This document shows, piece by piece, positions 1 through 11,437 of a DNA stretch of 64,000 bases; position 1 is the stretch's first letter; each line of letters opens with the position of its first letter. The stretch comes from Locusta migratoria (Eukaryota; Arthropoda; Insecta; Orthoptera; Acrididae): positions 839,800,094 to 839,864,093 of the forward strand of contig CM048744.1 of assembly GCA_026315105.1 (NCBI GenBank), given 5' to 3'. The position numbers and the translations under genes are program-made. Under the pieces are notes generated by a model. That model was not told where the DNA came from, searched no databases, and worked only from the letters and a program-made list of their open reading frames with translations.

Positions 1-200
1 CGGCGACCGATTGCCGCGGCCGGGGTTCGAACCGGGCAACCACGGCGCACGCCAATTACGCGAGCAGCGAGATGACGCCCTCCAAACATTGACTGGCGCG
101 CAGTTTATTAACGGACTGCCGGAGGCGACGCAGCAGCCGCCTGTTTCCCGACCAACACTGTTTGATCGCGTGCGCCACGACGGAATAATGGAAACGCACT
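1..200. other. GC-rich unassigned segment
   Basis: CpG-rich block containing a palindromic GGTTCGAACC at about 25-34, which resembles a tRNA B box. No tRNA fold or A box could be matched to it, and the short reading frame across it has no recognisable domain. It could be the edge of a repeat or a CpG island cut by the window border. Confidence 0.3.
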
Positions 201-504
201 CTAGCACAACGTACAAAAATTAATTACTGTCGCTTCATTTTGGCCGTCAAATATCACTTCTGGACGCAAACAGTGCGGAAATACTAAACTGCAAACTTCC
301 CTATTGTTTGAGTGCGTTCTGATAAATACAAACAATGGTTATAACTAGAGCAGAGATCTAGTGGACACAGTATTCACTTTTTGAACACCATTCCACAGAG
401 TAATGTGCCTTCTATTCAGACAAAATTATAAAAAAATAATTTTTTTACTTCTTTCGTGTTTATGGTGCGCAAAGTAGTCACGGAGAATATGATGTATAAT
501 TTTG
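201..504. other. AT-rich stretch, nothing recognised
   Basis: No coding frame, repeat pair or RNA-like fold could be supported here. Confidence 0.5.
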
Positions 505-785
505 AGGAATGCAGGGAACAGCTTTGGTCACATTAAATCTTCATTGCTTTTATTTCCGCAAATCGATTTTGGTCACTTTGTTGTCATCTTCCTAGCACCC
601 TCTATATGAATTACTTATCAGTAATAGAGGACGCTAGGAGTCACTGCACACGCACAGCTAGTAATGTGGTTCACAGGGCATCCTGCTCTAGCCTGAAGAT
701 GACCATTCAGTGACCGAAACTGATTTGCAGAAATAAAAGCAATGAAGATTTCATGCGACAAAAGCTGTTCCTTGCATTACTCATG
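505..785. mobile_element. Foldback MITE with about 75-bp inverted arms
   Basis: The left arm (about 505-580) and the right arm (about 703-785) are imperfect reverse complements, both reading inward through GCAGGGAACAGCT / GCAAGGAACAGCT and then an AATCTTCATTGC block. No coding capacity lies between. The right arm carries CTGAAGATG followed by CGAAAC (693-720), a motif also seen in two other inverted-flank elements of this window. It could be a DNA-transposon MITE or a coreless Penelope derivative. No clean target-site duplication was found. Confidence 0.65.
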
Positions 786-1254
786 ATTTTAGTCGTGTGT
801 TCGCTCTGCACCAGGCTCCTGATGGAGTCGTCTGTATGCAATGTATAATTTATAACTACCTACTTATATACGGTATAAAATTGAGAGTCGGTTTTTTTTC
901 TTGTATACTGAATTTGTTCTTTTTACGTAATTTCTGATGTTGAATAAGTGTTTTTGCTTCTTCACGTAACGTTTATGAAAAATACAGTTATTTCCATTAA
1001 GAAAGCTACATTACAAATTTACTATTGTTACTATTTCTTTCATAAAATACAGACGGGAAGTGTGAAATCCGATACTTTCTTAGGGAAATTACTATGAATC
1101 AGAATCAGATCGGTTCGATGTCTTTGTTTAGTTCGTCATGCGCAATGGTGTCAAAAGAAGAAATTACTATTGCGAGTAATTTTTCTCCCTGATTTTGATA
1201 CGAAAACGTATTTTTTATCGGATTATTGTGACACATATCTGTTAACCCTTTCGT
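786..1254. other. AT-rich stretch, nothing recognised
   Basis: Low-GC sequence with frequent stops on both strands and no repeat partner noticed. Confidence 0.5.
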
Positions 1255-1475
1255 GGCTGCAGGGACGAGCGCCCTGGCTGCCCGCCTGGCTGTCGGCGCG
1301 AGACCAGCTGTGGGCTGAGCGGCGGCTGAGGCGGCTGACCCGGCCCCACGGCCGCTGTGGGCGACTGTACGGCCGCTGCAGCTGCACGCTAATCGCGCGT
1401 TGCGGTGGCCACACAGCTGCCCCCAGTAACACTGTCTATAAATAAGCATCACACTGCTCTGCCACAGCAGTTGCA
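1255..1475 (+). promoter_or_regulatory. CpG-rich block with TATA box and initiator candidate
   Basis: About 180 bp dense in CpG and GC boxes lead into TATAAATA at 1437-1444, followed by GCAGTT at 1467-1472. That puts the initiator A about 32 bp from the start of the TATA box, the usual RNA polymerase II core-promoter geometry, and it is close to the arthropod initiator TCAGTT. The next ATG (1549) opens only a short frame with no known domain, so any transcript would need downstream splicing. This could equally belong to an unrecognised transposon. Inference only. Confidence 0.3.
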
Positions 1476-2086
1476 GTTTGTGATACGAAACGGCCTTTCA
1501 AATCTAAACGACACTGTTATAAGATTATACTCGCCTGAGAACGAAAAGATGTACGTAAATGCTAATACCTTTTTTTCATTTGAAATTGAAAAAAAATTAT
1601 AACTTGAGGTGTACGTTACCAAAATATATTACTACAACGTATTAAAGTTTCATTAACATCGGTCGAGTATTTTTCGCAACGTTTAGTTTTAAAGTCAGTT
1701 GTTCGTAGGGAAGACCTGCAAAACTCCGACAGTTCTAGCTATAATCGTAAATAAAAAACAGTTATTGAAATTTATGTTGTGCCATGTAGCACAATGAAGA
1801 ATTAAACAAGAAAAATAATGATATAATAATGAAATGCAAACGAAAAAATAAAAATATTGATAGGTCGTTTGCTTCGTTTGAAATTAAAGCCTAATTTCGA
1901 TACACTATGCTAAATAATCCGATAATAAACATCTACATGCTTTCTGCTAGCGGATTTATTTTTCAGATATTCACGGAGTGGTAGTGTTTGACTTAGTTGT
2001 TTCCCATCCTCATTTCTAATGCAGGCATTCGACTGCCGCTGGCTGAGTTAAAAACTTTTTTTTATTACTTCTATTGCTGTTATTGG
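1476..2086. other. AT-rich stretch, nothing recognised
   Basis: Only short frames without recognisable domains; no repeat partner noticed in the window. Confidence 0.45.
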
Positions 2087-2136
2087 TTTTGTTTTTTTTT
2101 TTTTGTTTTTTTTTTTGTTTTTTTTTTTTTTTTTCT
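2087..2136. repeat. Poly-T tract
   Basis: About 50 bp of T interrupted by single G residues. Apparent frames rich in Phe here are artefacts of the tract. Confidence 0.9.
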
Positions 2137-2265
2137 TTACTTTCAACATTCAAAGTACCTGAAGAAACTAATACTTCCTTAGTTTGTGGTATGTCTCAAA
2201 GCATGACACCATACAGAGAGCAACATTACATTTTATTTATTTATTATTATTTTTTTTTGTACCTG

Positions 2266-2437
2266 TCGCCGCGGTAGCCGAGGGGATTGAGGCGCGCCAG
2301 TCATGGTCTGCACGGCCACTACGGTTGGGGGTTCGAATCTCCCCTCGTCCTAGTTCGTAAGTAGTTCATAAGTAGTTTGTAAGTTTAGGGACTGATGACT
2401 CCGTAGTTAAGTCCCATAGACTATACAAACATTTGAA
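2266..2437 (+). mobile_element. tRNA-derived SINE, type S1
   Basis: The head has an A-box-like GTAGCCGAGGGGATTG and a B-box GGGTTCGAATC. The body is shared by all type S1 copies in the window: AGTAGTTTGTAAG, ACTGATGAC, TTAAGTCCCATAGA and a terminal ACATTTGAA. A short segment just after the B box, present in other copies as GGCATGGATATTTG, is deleted. Transcription would be by RNA polymerase III from the internal boxes; mobility depends on a LINE partner. Confidence 0.85.
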
Positions 2438-2502
2438 TTTTTGAATTCCCATCTCTTTGTCCATCCCCTTCTCGTCCTTTTCTTTCCACCTCCTAATCTT
2501 TC

Positions 2503-2660
2503 TCAAATGTTTGTAAATCTATTGGACCACTCTACTGCGGTCATTATTCCCTAGGCTTACAAACTACTTAAGCTAAGTTAAAGTACCCTACGAGCAGCAC
2601 ACGGACCCATGCCGGGGGGAGCTCTCGAACGTCCGTCGGCAGAAACCTCGCGCTCCCTGA
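2503..2660 (-). mobile_element. Decayed SINE, type S2
   Basis: Read on the minus strand this matches the S2 body: TCAAATGTTTGTAAATCTA at the 3' end, then a degraded GGACCA and TTACAAACTACTTAA, then a damaged B box near 2610-2630. The tRNA-like head is barely recognisable. It is clearly older than the other copies. Confidence 0.6.
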
Positions 2661-3335
2661 TAAGACACATAGAACAGCGCGGCTACTTTTTCTCTAGCCC
2701 CTCCTCCCCTCCCTGTCCATCGAGTCCTATCCCTCACTGTCTGTTCATCTCCTTCTCCGATCCTCTCTGCCATTCCCTGTCTCCTCATCCCCCTACCACT
2801 CGCTCTGTTGAGCCATGCTCATTTCCCCTTGTAGGTCATGTCGGAAGACTCCCATGACGTATCTGTCTTTCAAGACAACCGACGCGCAACAACTTACATC
2901 GTCCATATAGGAGTATTCTAGCACAAAGACGTGTGCTGTTTGTTCCTCGTTTTCAATCTGATGCTGCTGCTTATTGATTGTCAAAAGAAAGCGTGACTAC
3001 TCCATCTGCGTATGTAGTAATTTCGATGTTCAAGTGTAATAAAGTGCCCTTCATGTTTATACAGCGTGTATCTGGAACAGAACAAGGGAACCTCCCCGAT
3101 ATTCACCCAGTGGGGTATGGGTGAGACGGCCAACCGTCCCGGATTCTGCGGGAGAGTCACTCATTTGGACTCGTTGTCCCGCATTGGGATAATTACTGAA
3201 AATGTCCCGCAAAATGGCAAAAGCGTCACTCATTCCCGCATTCCAGTAATTTTAAGATTCCAGTAATTTTAAGAGCACAAGCCCAAACTATTTCTACTCG
3301 GCAGGCTATGTCATACTACTTGCAAGTCAAATTCA
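2661..3335. other. Polypyrimidine stretch and unassigned sequence
   Basis: 2690-2830 is C/T-rich and resembles the block at 15600-15790 in composition. A 17-bp unit is tandemly doubled at 3240-3273. No coding frame is convincing. The remainder is unassigned. Confidence 0.5.
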
Positions 3336-4789
3336 CAGTGCATCATCTAAAAATCTACAAATGATTTCAAAATTAAATATCTCAAATACAAAGATCGATA
3401 GAGGAATGCAGTAAACGGTATGTTTATTGTGAAAGCTGTAAGAAGTTTATACAGCAGTTTGAATTAACAGTTGCAAAAGCTGCTAAATGATGGCGTTGTA
3501 CGCTGTACGGCTCATAACAGCATAGACAAGTGAAATAATCGTATGAAAACACTCTTTGCAACCAATCACATCACAATGTTTTCAAAATGTTTACCATTGG
3601 CAAGACGAAAAAAAAAAAATAAATAAATAAAAATCACAGGGAGTCAAATACGGCAAATATGGAGGCCAATCCGTGCCTGCACCAGTAAATTTGGGATATT
3701 CCAAAGCAATGACTCGATTCCCGAAGTATTCCTCAAGAAAGCGAAACACTTGTTCGGTCCGATGTGGTCGGCCTCCATCTTGCATAAACCATTCAGTACC
3801 TGGTTGATCCTCTAACGCTTGCCGTGTGGCGATAAATTTTTCCAAAACTGCAACGTAACGTGCACCAGTAACCGTTTCTCGGATGAAAGAAAGGGCCAGT
3901 AATGCCTCTGCTGCATACTGCAGCCCACACAGTAACTTTAGGAGAATACAGGGGTTTCGCTTCACACCAATATGGCTTTTCGGAGCCCCAAAATCGCCAG
4001 TTCTGCTTATTCACGTATCCATTCAGGTGGAAGTGTGCTTCATCTGTAAACCAGATGCAGCCAACATCAAATCCTTCCCTATCAATCATTGTGAGCATCG
4101 GATTAGCAAAGACAACCCTTTGTTGCACAGCTCGTACGGATATGACCTGGTGCGTATGAATTTTGAATGGAAGCATGTGTAGGCTCTTTCTCAGTATTTT
4201 CTGCGTGCTGGAACGCTTCAAACCAGTCTCAGATGCAATTCTACGGACGGATAACATAGGATTTCGCTGAATATTCCAGAAACTGCGGCGATATTTTCAG
4301 GCGTAACTGCGGTTTGCTTGCGGCCAACATGCCCCACTAGATCATCAGTTACGCTGCCTGTTCGTTGAAATTTTGCGAATAGCGTACGAATGGTTTTCGC
4401 ATCGGGTCCTTTTGGAACATTAAATCATGCTTGAAAACTTCGTCTTGTTTCCGTAGGACTCTCTTCTAACCTGCGGTAATCTAGCACCAGAAAAACGCGT
4501 TGTTCATTGGAGTACATGGTTTTAATCTCTTCCTTCGATACGCTAGCCTCCTTTCACGTTTCAATAGTGGAACTGATCGCTCTGGGCTTCGGATCACTAT
4601 CTATACCTGGCATTACGTATGGCGATTACAGCGCCATCTGTTAGCATCTTTTGTAACTATTATTTCAAACTGCTGTATAAACTTCTTACAGCTTTCACAA
4701 TAAACATACCGTTTACTGCATTCCTCTATCGATCTATGTTTTCGAGATATTTAATTTCGAAATCAGGGAGTCCTTTGCTGGACACCCTG
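3336..4789 (-). mobile_element. Tc1/mariner-superfamily element
   Basis: The ends are long inverted repeats: 3370-3500 and 4630-4760 are near-perfect reverse complements, sharing TTAAATATCTC and GAGGAATGCAGTAAACGG. The right outer end reads ...GACACCCTG next to TA, as expected for this superfamily; the left outer end is diverged. A transposase pseudogene sits between the arms on the minus strand. An A-rich TAAA-repeat patch at 3606-3632 interrupts the 3' coding end. Confidence 0.85.
3600..4517 (-). pseudogene. Mariner-type transposase, frameshifted
   Basis: This would be a DDE/D transposase catalysing cut-and-paste of its element in the nucleus. On the minus strand an ATG at 4517 opens an N-terminal DNA-binding region with a mariner-like TIRTLFAKFQRTGSV segment. 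The catalytic core follows: first Asp in FTDEAHFHLNGYV, second Asp in WFMQDGGRPH, third in LTPCDFYLF about 35 residues later. At least two frame changes separate these parts (near 3910 and upstream of 4257), and the C-terminus runs into a TAAA-rich insertion. The inverted arms at 3370-3500 and 4630-4760 flank it. It cannot encode active enzyme. Family assignment is firm; the subfamily is not. Confidence 0.85.
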
Positions 4790-5559
4790 TATATCGCTAC
4801 ACATTATCTGATTACTTAAAATTGACAAATTCTCTAGCAGTAGAAGTTGTTTTTATTTTAAGCTGGTAGTGAATTTGGTGATAGGATGACTTATTAAAAA
4901 ATTCTGTTTTTGGTATATTTTCTGTGCCTTCTTAAGCACATTTCAATAAGTGTAATGGAATATTTTTCGGTGCTCAAGGTGGTGATCATGATGTAATATT
5001 ATCACAGTCAATATAAACGTATTTAAAATCTAATATTCATACGATATAGTTCATCTCACTTTCTTCAGGAATAAAGATCTGGTGACATTATAAAAATGCA
5101 ACAATGAAAGTGAGTGAGCTTTGCAGTTAGTAAAGCACAATTAAACTCTGCACTTCGTCGATATAACTTCTATAACAGAGTAGTTTAAATGCTTTTAAAT
5201 ATAGTTATTATCAAATTTAATTGGAGGTTATTGCAAAACATAATTCTTTGGGCGGAGTAAGGTACTTATCCAAATGGGTGAAGTACAATGCTCTAAGAGC
5301 TGGAAAATGAATGTGATCGGAAAAACGAAAGGAGAAGGCATATGCGAAAACTGTCAGACTAAAATTCAAAATAGAAAGATGAAAAAACATTTATGAACTG
5401 CAAATAAAGATTGAAAATTAAGAATAAAATGTCACTCATGGTAGATATGTTACTTTAAAAGTAAATGAGTAGGCCTTCTCTGCTCGCCTAAATTTCTCTC
5501 CTAGTTTCAGAATAACTGGAGAATGAGTCACGAGATTTTAGTCCTCGAAATCTCCAGCA
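4790..5559. other. AT-rich stretch, nothing recognised
   Basis: No long frame, repeat partner or RNA fold could be supported. Confidence 0.5.
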
Positions 5560-5790
5560 TTGAGTTTTAAAAAAAGTTCGCCGCCTTAGGTATGGGGAAT
5601 ACCGAGTAGCACCGTGGTTCGGAACCCACGTTAAACTGTAGGTCCCCCTATAATTGGCTGGGTAAGTCAGTTCGAAGGTCGGAGGAAGGCAACGGCATAC
5701 CACCTCCAAACAGGACCATGCCTAGTAAAGCACTGTGGTGTTCAAACCAATCTTCGGATTGTTGACTGCTTTGCCTTTTTTAGATATGGG
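5560..5790. repeat. Possible LINE 3'-tail remnant
   Basis: Holds GGAAGGCAACGGCATACC near 5682, a phrase I associate from memory with 3' ends of some insect LINEs. There is no second copy in this window to confirm it, so the call is tentative. Confidence 0.25.
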
Positions 5791-6164
5791 GAACCTACAG
5801 ACCACAGGCGGGGGGACGCTGGGCCACTGCTGCTAATGTGACATGGCAGCGCTAGTTCTCAGATGTAGCGTGCTCTGAAGGACTACACACACAATGTGTT
5901 GCACATGTGGCATCAAGAGACATGAGCTGGTCACTAATCATAAAACATGCTCTTTCAATTCAAATACCACCTACTGTAATAATACGTATTTTATTATTCA
6001 TTATTGATTTAATATGTGCTAGGTAATAGTGTGAATGAGATATGAATGCGGAGTAAAATTTTATAAGGGAATTGTTTTGTTGATTAATTGTATACATGTT
6101 TGAAATAAGTGTGGCAAAATATTTCGTTACTTTATTGTAATGGAGAAACAGTGAACTTGCAGCG
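5791..6164. other. Unassigned stretch
   Basis: Nothing recognised on either strand. Confidence 0.45.
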
Positions 6165-6530
6165 TGCGAAAATAAGGGCAGCTCATTTTATATTATCGCG
6201 ATATAGGTAAGAGAGTGTCACGCAGACGATGCACCGGTTGAGGGGGGGGGGGGGGCTGAAGGAGGGAATATATCACAAGATACTCTTTCTTCCCTGTGAC
6301 GAGACCTATTTGATACATTTTTTTTTTCCTCTCAGAATGCGAACAAATATTTTTGGTGTCTTCCTACACATGATAGAAGTCAGATCGAAAACGGAAGGAT
6401 GTAGTTGTCCATTTTTTCCGTGTATTAATAGAGAATGGAGCGATAGAGAAATAATGTGAAAGTGGTTGATAAAATCTCCTTCATTAACATAAATGTGATT
6501 TTCAGAGTAAATTTGTAGATGTAGGCGTAT
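6165..6530 (+). mobile_element. Highly decayed CR1/Jockey-group LINE tail
   Basis: Aligns by eye with the last part of the LINEs ending at 16829 and 25268. It opens with AAGGGCAGCTC and a CGATATAGG segment, has CAGAATGCGAACAAATAT in the middle, then GAGAATGGAGCGA, and closes with AAATGTGATTTTCAGAGTA and TGTAGATGTAGG. The frame is destroyed. A 14-bp G run (6242-6255) sits inside it. It is much older than the other copies of this family here. Confidence 0.65.
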
Positions 6531-7434
6531 ATACAAAAGGATGCAAGGATGCAAGTTGGGGCGAGACAAAGATGTAGTGTATACCCCACGATATTTAGTA
6601 TTTACAATGATGATGAGGTTCGCACACGGAATCCAGAATGAACAGTGGATACAACTAAACAGTTCAATATGCTCATCATTCAACATCGATATTTCAAAAG
6701 ACGATGATTTAATAAACCGACTTTAAAAAATGAATAAAGTATACACGAAAATATCTTTTACTAAATCTAAATTATGCCATTTTGTGTATAGTACTTAAAG
6801 AATAAACAAATGAACAGGTAATATATTTTTACTGTATGTGATGGAAAATACGAAGAAGATATGCACATAACATTTTCAGCAAAGCAAATAACAGAATTTT
6901 AAATCCAATCCGTAACTAACTGTTCTGCTTAGCTAACTGTTGATTACGAATAGGAAGGATACGTAAAAGCAGTCAACTGATGTTTAATTGTTGCTTTCAT
7001 TATTATACTAAATGTGTATTTGAGATATAAGCGATTACCTTCGGAGCAAAGGGAAAATAAACAATCCGAATTTCTAACTGGGTAAATGTTTTGTATTTTA
7101 GCAATTTACAAGTAAAATGTAAGCCTACATGTGAAAGCATGTATTTTAGCTGGCTATTTGCCTATTATAGTTTACAGATATTGTGCAATAATAAACACAT
7201 TAGTGGAATTGCTACCGATTACCGTTAACGATCCTTCGTATTCCAAACTTTAAACTACAAAACATGCAAAGAAACGCGGCTGAAACTGTGTCCAGAAATT
7301 GTACGTAGCAGCAGTGATATTTCTTACAGCGTAAAGTTAGTGAAAGAATAGTTATGAAAAACTGAAAGCTGGAAATATTGTGTTTTAAAGAGGTCCGGAT
7401 GCAAAAAACAGGAGAAAATAGATTCAAGGATTTT
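6531..7434. other. AT-rich stretch, nothing recognised
   Basis: Stops in all frames at short intervals and no repeat partner noticed. Apparent frames here lack recognisable domains. Confidence 0.45.
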
Positions 7435-7520
7435 TTTTCTTCTTTCGGAAATGAAATAGCCGTTTTCTTGCTGCAATTCAGCGAGAAAACGGCTGTTTGA
7501 TTTCCGAAAAGAAATATTTC
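7435..7520. repeat. Short hairpin (inverted repeat)
   Basis: TTTCGGAAATGAAATAGCCG leads into a strong hairpin: about 31-bp arms (7443-7473 and 7480-7511), few mismatches and a loop of about 6 bp. It could be a minimal foldback MITE or a transcribed hairpin. No target duplication identified. Confidence 0.75.
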
Positions 7521-7963
7521 TTTACTTGCCGCGTAAGACGACCACACAAACTTGTTATTCAAGGAATACATCGACAGAGATTTCCATGTCACATAGGTAA
7601 AAGGAAAACGATTTATTGGCAGAGCAGGAAACAAATAGGAAGCTTAGTATACGACAATTATCCTTATATGAAAAATTCATTGAATTACCGAGAACAAAAG
7701 TCCGTTGTTTTTTAATCACGAATGTAGTTGTTGTGCGATGTGTATACCTTGTAGGACATATTCAGATAAAGCAGTTAGCTCGATTACTTTTTTGAGTTAG
7801 AATATTCAAAAAAAATCTTGATTTGCGCGGTCATGTCCGTAGTTTTTCCAGACTATTTTAGCCCGTCTATGCAAAAGCAATAACATGAATCTTATTTTGT
7901 AAAAAGCGTTTCGTTTTATTGAATCTAAAACATCTTCAGTTGTCTGAAAAGACAGATGTGTGT
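7521..7963. other. AT-rich stretch, nothing recognised
   Basis: No coding or repeat evidence. Confidence 0.45.
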
Positions 7964-9508
7964 TTGTGTTGTGTTGTGGTCTTCAGTCTGCAGACTGGTT
8001 TAATGCAGCTCTCCATGCTACCCTGTCCTGTGCAAGCTTCTTCATCTGAGAATACGAACGGCAACCTACGTCGTTTTGAATCAGCTTACTGTATTCCTCC
8101 CTCGGTCTTCCTCTACAATTTTTACCCCACACATTTCCTTCTACTGCTAAGTTGACGATTCCTTGATTTCTCAGAATGTGTCCCACCAACCTATCCCTTC
8201 TCTTAGTGAGAATATGCCAGAACATTTCTCCCCAATTCCATTAAGCACCTCATCATTACTTATGTGATCTATCCATCTAATCTTCATTATTCGTCTATAG
8301 CACCACATTTCGAAAGCTTCAGTCATATTTTTGTCAGAACTCTTATCAACCACGTTTCACTCCAACACAATGCTACACTCCAGACAAATGCTTTCAGAAA
8401 GGACTTCCTAACGTTTAAACTAATATTGGATGTCAACAAATTTCGCCTCTTCAGAAACGCTTTTCTTCCCATATCCATTCTACATTTTATATCTTCGACC
8501 ATCAGAGGTTATCTTGCTACCAAAATAATAAAACTCATCTTCTTACATTATCTAATTCCTTCAGAAACGCCTGATATTCTGACACTACATTCCGTTACAC
8601 TCATTGTATTGTTATTATTGTACATCTTATATCTTCCTTTCAAGACACTGTCCATTCCATTTAATTGCTCTTATAGGTCTTTTGATGTCTCTGACAGAAT
8701 TAATATGTCACCGGCAAACCAAAAAGTTTTTATTCTCTCTCCCTGGACTTTAATTCCCTCTCCAAATTTCTTCTTGCATTCCTTCACAGCTTGCTCAATG
8801 TACAGATTGAATAACGTTGAGGAAAGGCTACCACCCTGTCTTATTCTCTTCCAAACCACTGCGACACTTTCATGCCCTTAGATTCTCATAATTGCTGTCT
8901 GATTTTTGTACAAGTTGAATATAACTCTTCGCTCCATATATTTTACTCCTGCTACCTTCAAAATTTCAAAGAGTGTATTCCAGTCAACATAGTGAAAAGC
9001 TTTCTCCAGACTCACCAATGCTAAAAACGTAGGTTTCCCTTTCCGTAACACGTCTTCTAACATAAGCCGTTATGTAAGTATTGCCTCCGATGTTCCTACA
9101 TTTCTCCTAAATCCAAACTGATCTTCCTCAAGGTTGGATTGCATACGTTTTCCCATTCGTCTCTAAATAATTCGTCTTAATATTTTTCAACCATGAGTTA
9201 TTAGACTGATAGTTCTGTAATTTTCACATTTGTCTGCACTTGCTCTCTTGGGAATTGAAGCACTTGCTCTCTTGAAGTCTTATACATCTTACATACCAGG
9301 TGGAACAATTTCTTCATGACTGGCTCTCGTAACGATAATAGCAGTTTAGACGAAACATCATCTCGTCCAGGGGCCTTGTTTCTACTCAAATCTTTTAGTG
9401 GTTCGTAAAATTCTATTCGCAGTTTCGTATCTCCTATTTCATCTTTTTCTACTTCGTCTTCCAGTTTATTTCCTTTGTACAGTCTCTCTATGTATTCCTT
9501 CCACCTTC
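7964..9508 (-). mobile_element. RTE-like LINE copy A, 5'-truncated
   Basis: Minus-strand copy of the family whose full-length member lies at 46563-49852. The 3' end is a GTT/GTG-rich tail at 7964-7980 followed by the conserved C-terminal coding end (AGACTGG...). Reverse-transcriptase blocks are readable at 8878-9063 (LEKAFHYVDWNTLFEIL, the palm motif A region) and 8671-8859 (RQGGSLSSTLFNLYIEQAV). Motif C reads FAGD where an active enzyme needs FADD, so a catalytic Asp is lost. Frames are broken by many indels. The copy lacks the endonuclease half, the usual result of incomplete reverse transcription. Confidence 0.88.
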
Positions 9509-9522
9509 TTCGATGTAGTCAC

Positions 9523-9780
9523 CTAAATAACTGAGACACCTCTCATGTGTCGAGGGCAGTAGTATAACTTCGTCGTCTGTGAATGGAACCTGTTTGCGAC
9601 ATTCGGCTTCTGGCGTTCTTCGTTCAGAAAACACTGACCGGAGAAAAAGAAATTCTGTAGCTGCAGTAAGAGATGGATATCGCCGAGAGAGAGATCAGGA
9701 CTATATGCTGTATGATGGAACAGACTCCAGCCAAACTTCTGCAAAACAGTTGCTGTACGCCGCCTCGTAGGCTCTGAGTG
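9523..9780 (-). pseudogene. Mariner transposase C-terminal scrap
   Basis: A minus-strand frame reads HHTAYSPDLSLGDIHLLLQL followed by a basic stretch ending near 9523. AYSPDL plus an acidic residue and a hydrophobic run fits the third catalytic-Asp region of mariner transposases. Nothing upstream matches the first two Asp motifs and no inverted ends were found. It abuts RTE copy A, whose insertion may have truncated it. Confidence 0.45.
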
Positions 9781-10124
9781 CGAACGCTATCACGGAGCAG
9801 CTCAACCCCTGCAGCAAGCGTTCCGTCTCTTGTTCTGAAAGGCACGTAGCAGTTTCCGTGCTGTTTCACTGGAAGAGCTGAGTAAAACTGCCACACGCTG
9901 CTTCCACTCACAGACGCAGACAACTACAACGCAGGAACACGAAAGGTGATTCCGCGATTGACAATTGACTATTATTTTAATGCCTATGTCAAAAAAAATC
10001 ATTCAAATATTGATGTATGTATTGCCGATCAAATTATTCAACTAACCATGTTGTCGTTGTTTTCTTTTAAAAAATAATATTTGCTTTCTGCGTGCGTCTC
10101 GTAAAACTAAAAATGGTTATAAAT
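9781..10124. other. Unassigned stretch
   Basis: Moderate-GC then AT-rich sequence with no recognised element. Confidence 0.45.
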
Positions 10125-10128
10125 TTAA

Positions 10129-11316
10129 GGGGAGTCTTTCACTGATATTTTTGTAAATTCATATCTGTCATTTTTTGATCAATCTCACTGAAATTTTGTA
10201 TTGGGATGCAACACGCTTTAAACTAAAACAGAATTTTTAATAACATTTTAATGTTGTTGGAGAATTTTGATTTTTTTGTTACATTATTATTTTAAGGCAC
10301 ACTGTTTTATTATTTCCATACAAATTTTGCAATTTTCTTTTACGGTGAAGTACTCTACACTAATGAATGCATGATTAAATGCAGTAACTTTTTGATAAAT
10401 TAATGGAATTATTTTCTGTAATATTTTGGATTCGAACATTTTTACGCGCAATTATTTCAATATATTATATCCCCTAAAACCATTTACGATGTCTAGATTA
10501 AAATTGTGTTCCACTTCAATATTGCTTCCTTGTAGAAGCATAGGTGTGTCAAATTTCATCTCAATCCTTCCAAAAGTCTCTGATATAAGTGTTCCTAAAA
10601 AGAGAAAACCATAACTTGCAGAAAAATCGCTTCAAAGTTTGGATTAAATGTGAAAGAAAATATTTCTATCATACCTTAGCTAAAACTTCTCATATCCATA
10701 TTCCAGTTCTTCCTCATCTTTTGCACCTCTTTTAGCTCCTCTGCTCCTTTGCCTAGCAAGTTTTTTTTTTTTTTTTTCTATATTCTGTACTGAAATCTCT
10801 GTGTTAGTGATTCATTGCTCATAGATGATCTGCAGTATCTTCTCATTGAAGACTCCACAGCTTTCTATACACACTGCTTAGACCACAAAATGGTTCTACA
10901 GCCTTCTTTACAAAACAGCTGTGTTGCTTATGAAAGTCATAGCCTTCTAAAGCTATATTTCTAGGTTCAAAGACAAAATTGTGCAAGAATCCGAATTTCC
11001 TGAGAATATGAAGTCTTGTTACATACCCATCATTAAACGCTGCTGCAGCTTCCAAAGCAGAAATTTTCACTACAAAATTGCAAAGAAACACAGTATTTGG
11101 ACATCTCTTGCAAATAAACGCAATGAAACTTTCATTTGGGTACCCTGAAAAGTGAGCTTGGCGCATTAAACCGCATAAAGTTCTATTTTTTTTATACCAT
11201 TTGTAGTTCGAATTTAAAAGAAAAAAAATTGGGACAATAATCTCAATTATATTTACTATCAAATAAGCAAATAAAAATATGATTTTTTTTTCCATTATTT
11301 CTGCTACAGTCTCCCC
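10129..11316 (-). mobile_element. TTAA-flanked DNA transposon, Kolobok-like
   Basis: Ends are GGGGAGTCT at 10129 and AGTCTCCCC at 11308-11316, short inverted repeats directly flanked by TTAA on both sides (10125-10128, 11317-11320). TTAA duplication is known for piggyBac and Kolobok superfamilies. The decayed minus-strand coding region does not look like piggyBac and its C-terminus suits Kolobok-type proteins better. The element is internally deleted. A 15-bp T run lies near 10763. Confidence 0.6.
10680..11180 (-). pseudogene. C-terminal transposase remnant
   Basis: Minus-strand frame covers about 110 residues with KWYKKNRTLCGLMRQAHFSG, CKRCPNTVFLCNFVVKISA and LEAAAAFNDGYVTRLHILRK. The FNDG phrase within an Ala-rich helix recurs, to my memory, in transposases of THAP-linked families. 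After a frame shift the end reads GAKDEEELEYGYEKF and a stop at 10680. It sits inside TTAA-flanked inverted ends, so it should be the C-terminus of that element's transposase. The N-terminal and catalytic regions are missing, so it is not functional. I am confident that this is a transposase fragment and unsure of the superfamily. Confidence 0.5.
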
Positions 11317-11437
11317 TTAACCTTGTGCTCCCATTGAGGTAGTACATAATAATAAGATACCATGTGGCTAGCATACGTGCCTGAATTATTCGCTAAGACA
11401 TTGGTTCGTCCCCTTTAACCAACAATAGTGTTCATGT

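Noticed and set aside
1997..2277. Phe-rich possible membrane protein
   Set aside because: It is the poly-T tract read in frame; no codons outside the tract support a gene.
3336..4789. Host gene derived from a domesticated transposase
   Set aside because: The transposase frame is broken at least twice and still flanked by its own inverted arms, so it is an ordinary dead copy.
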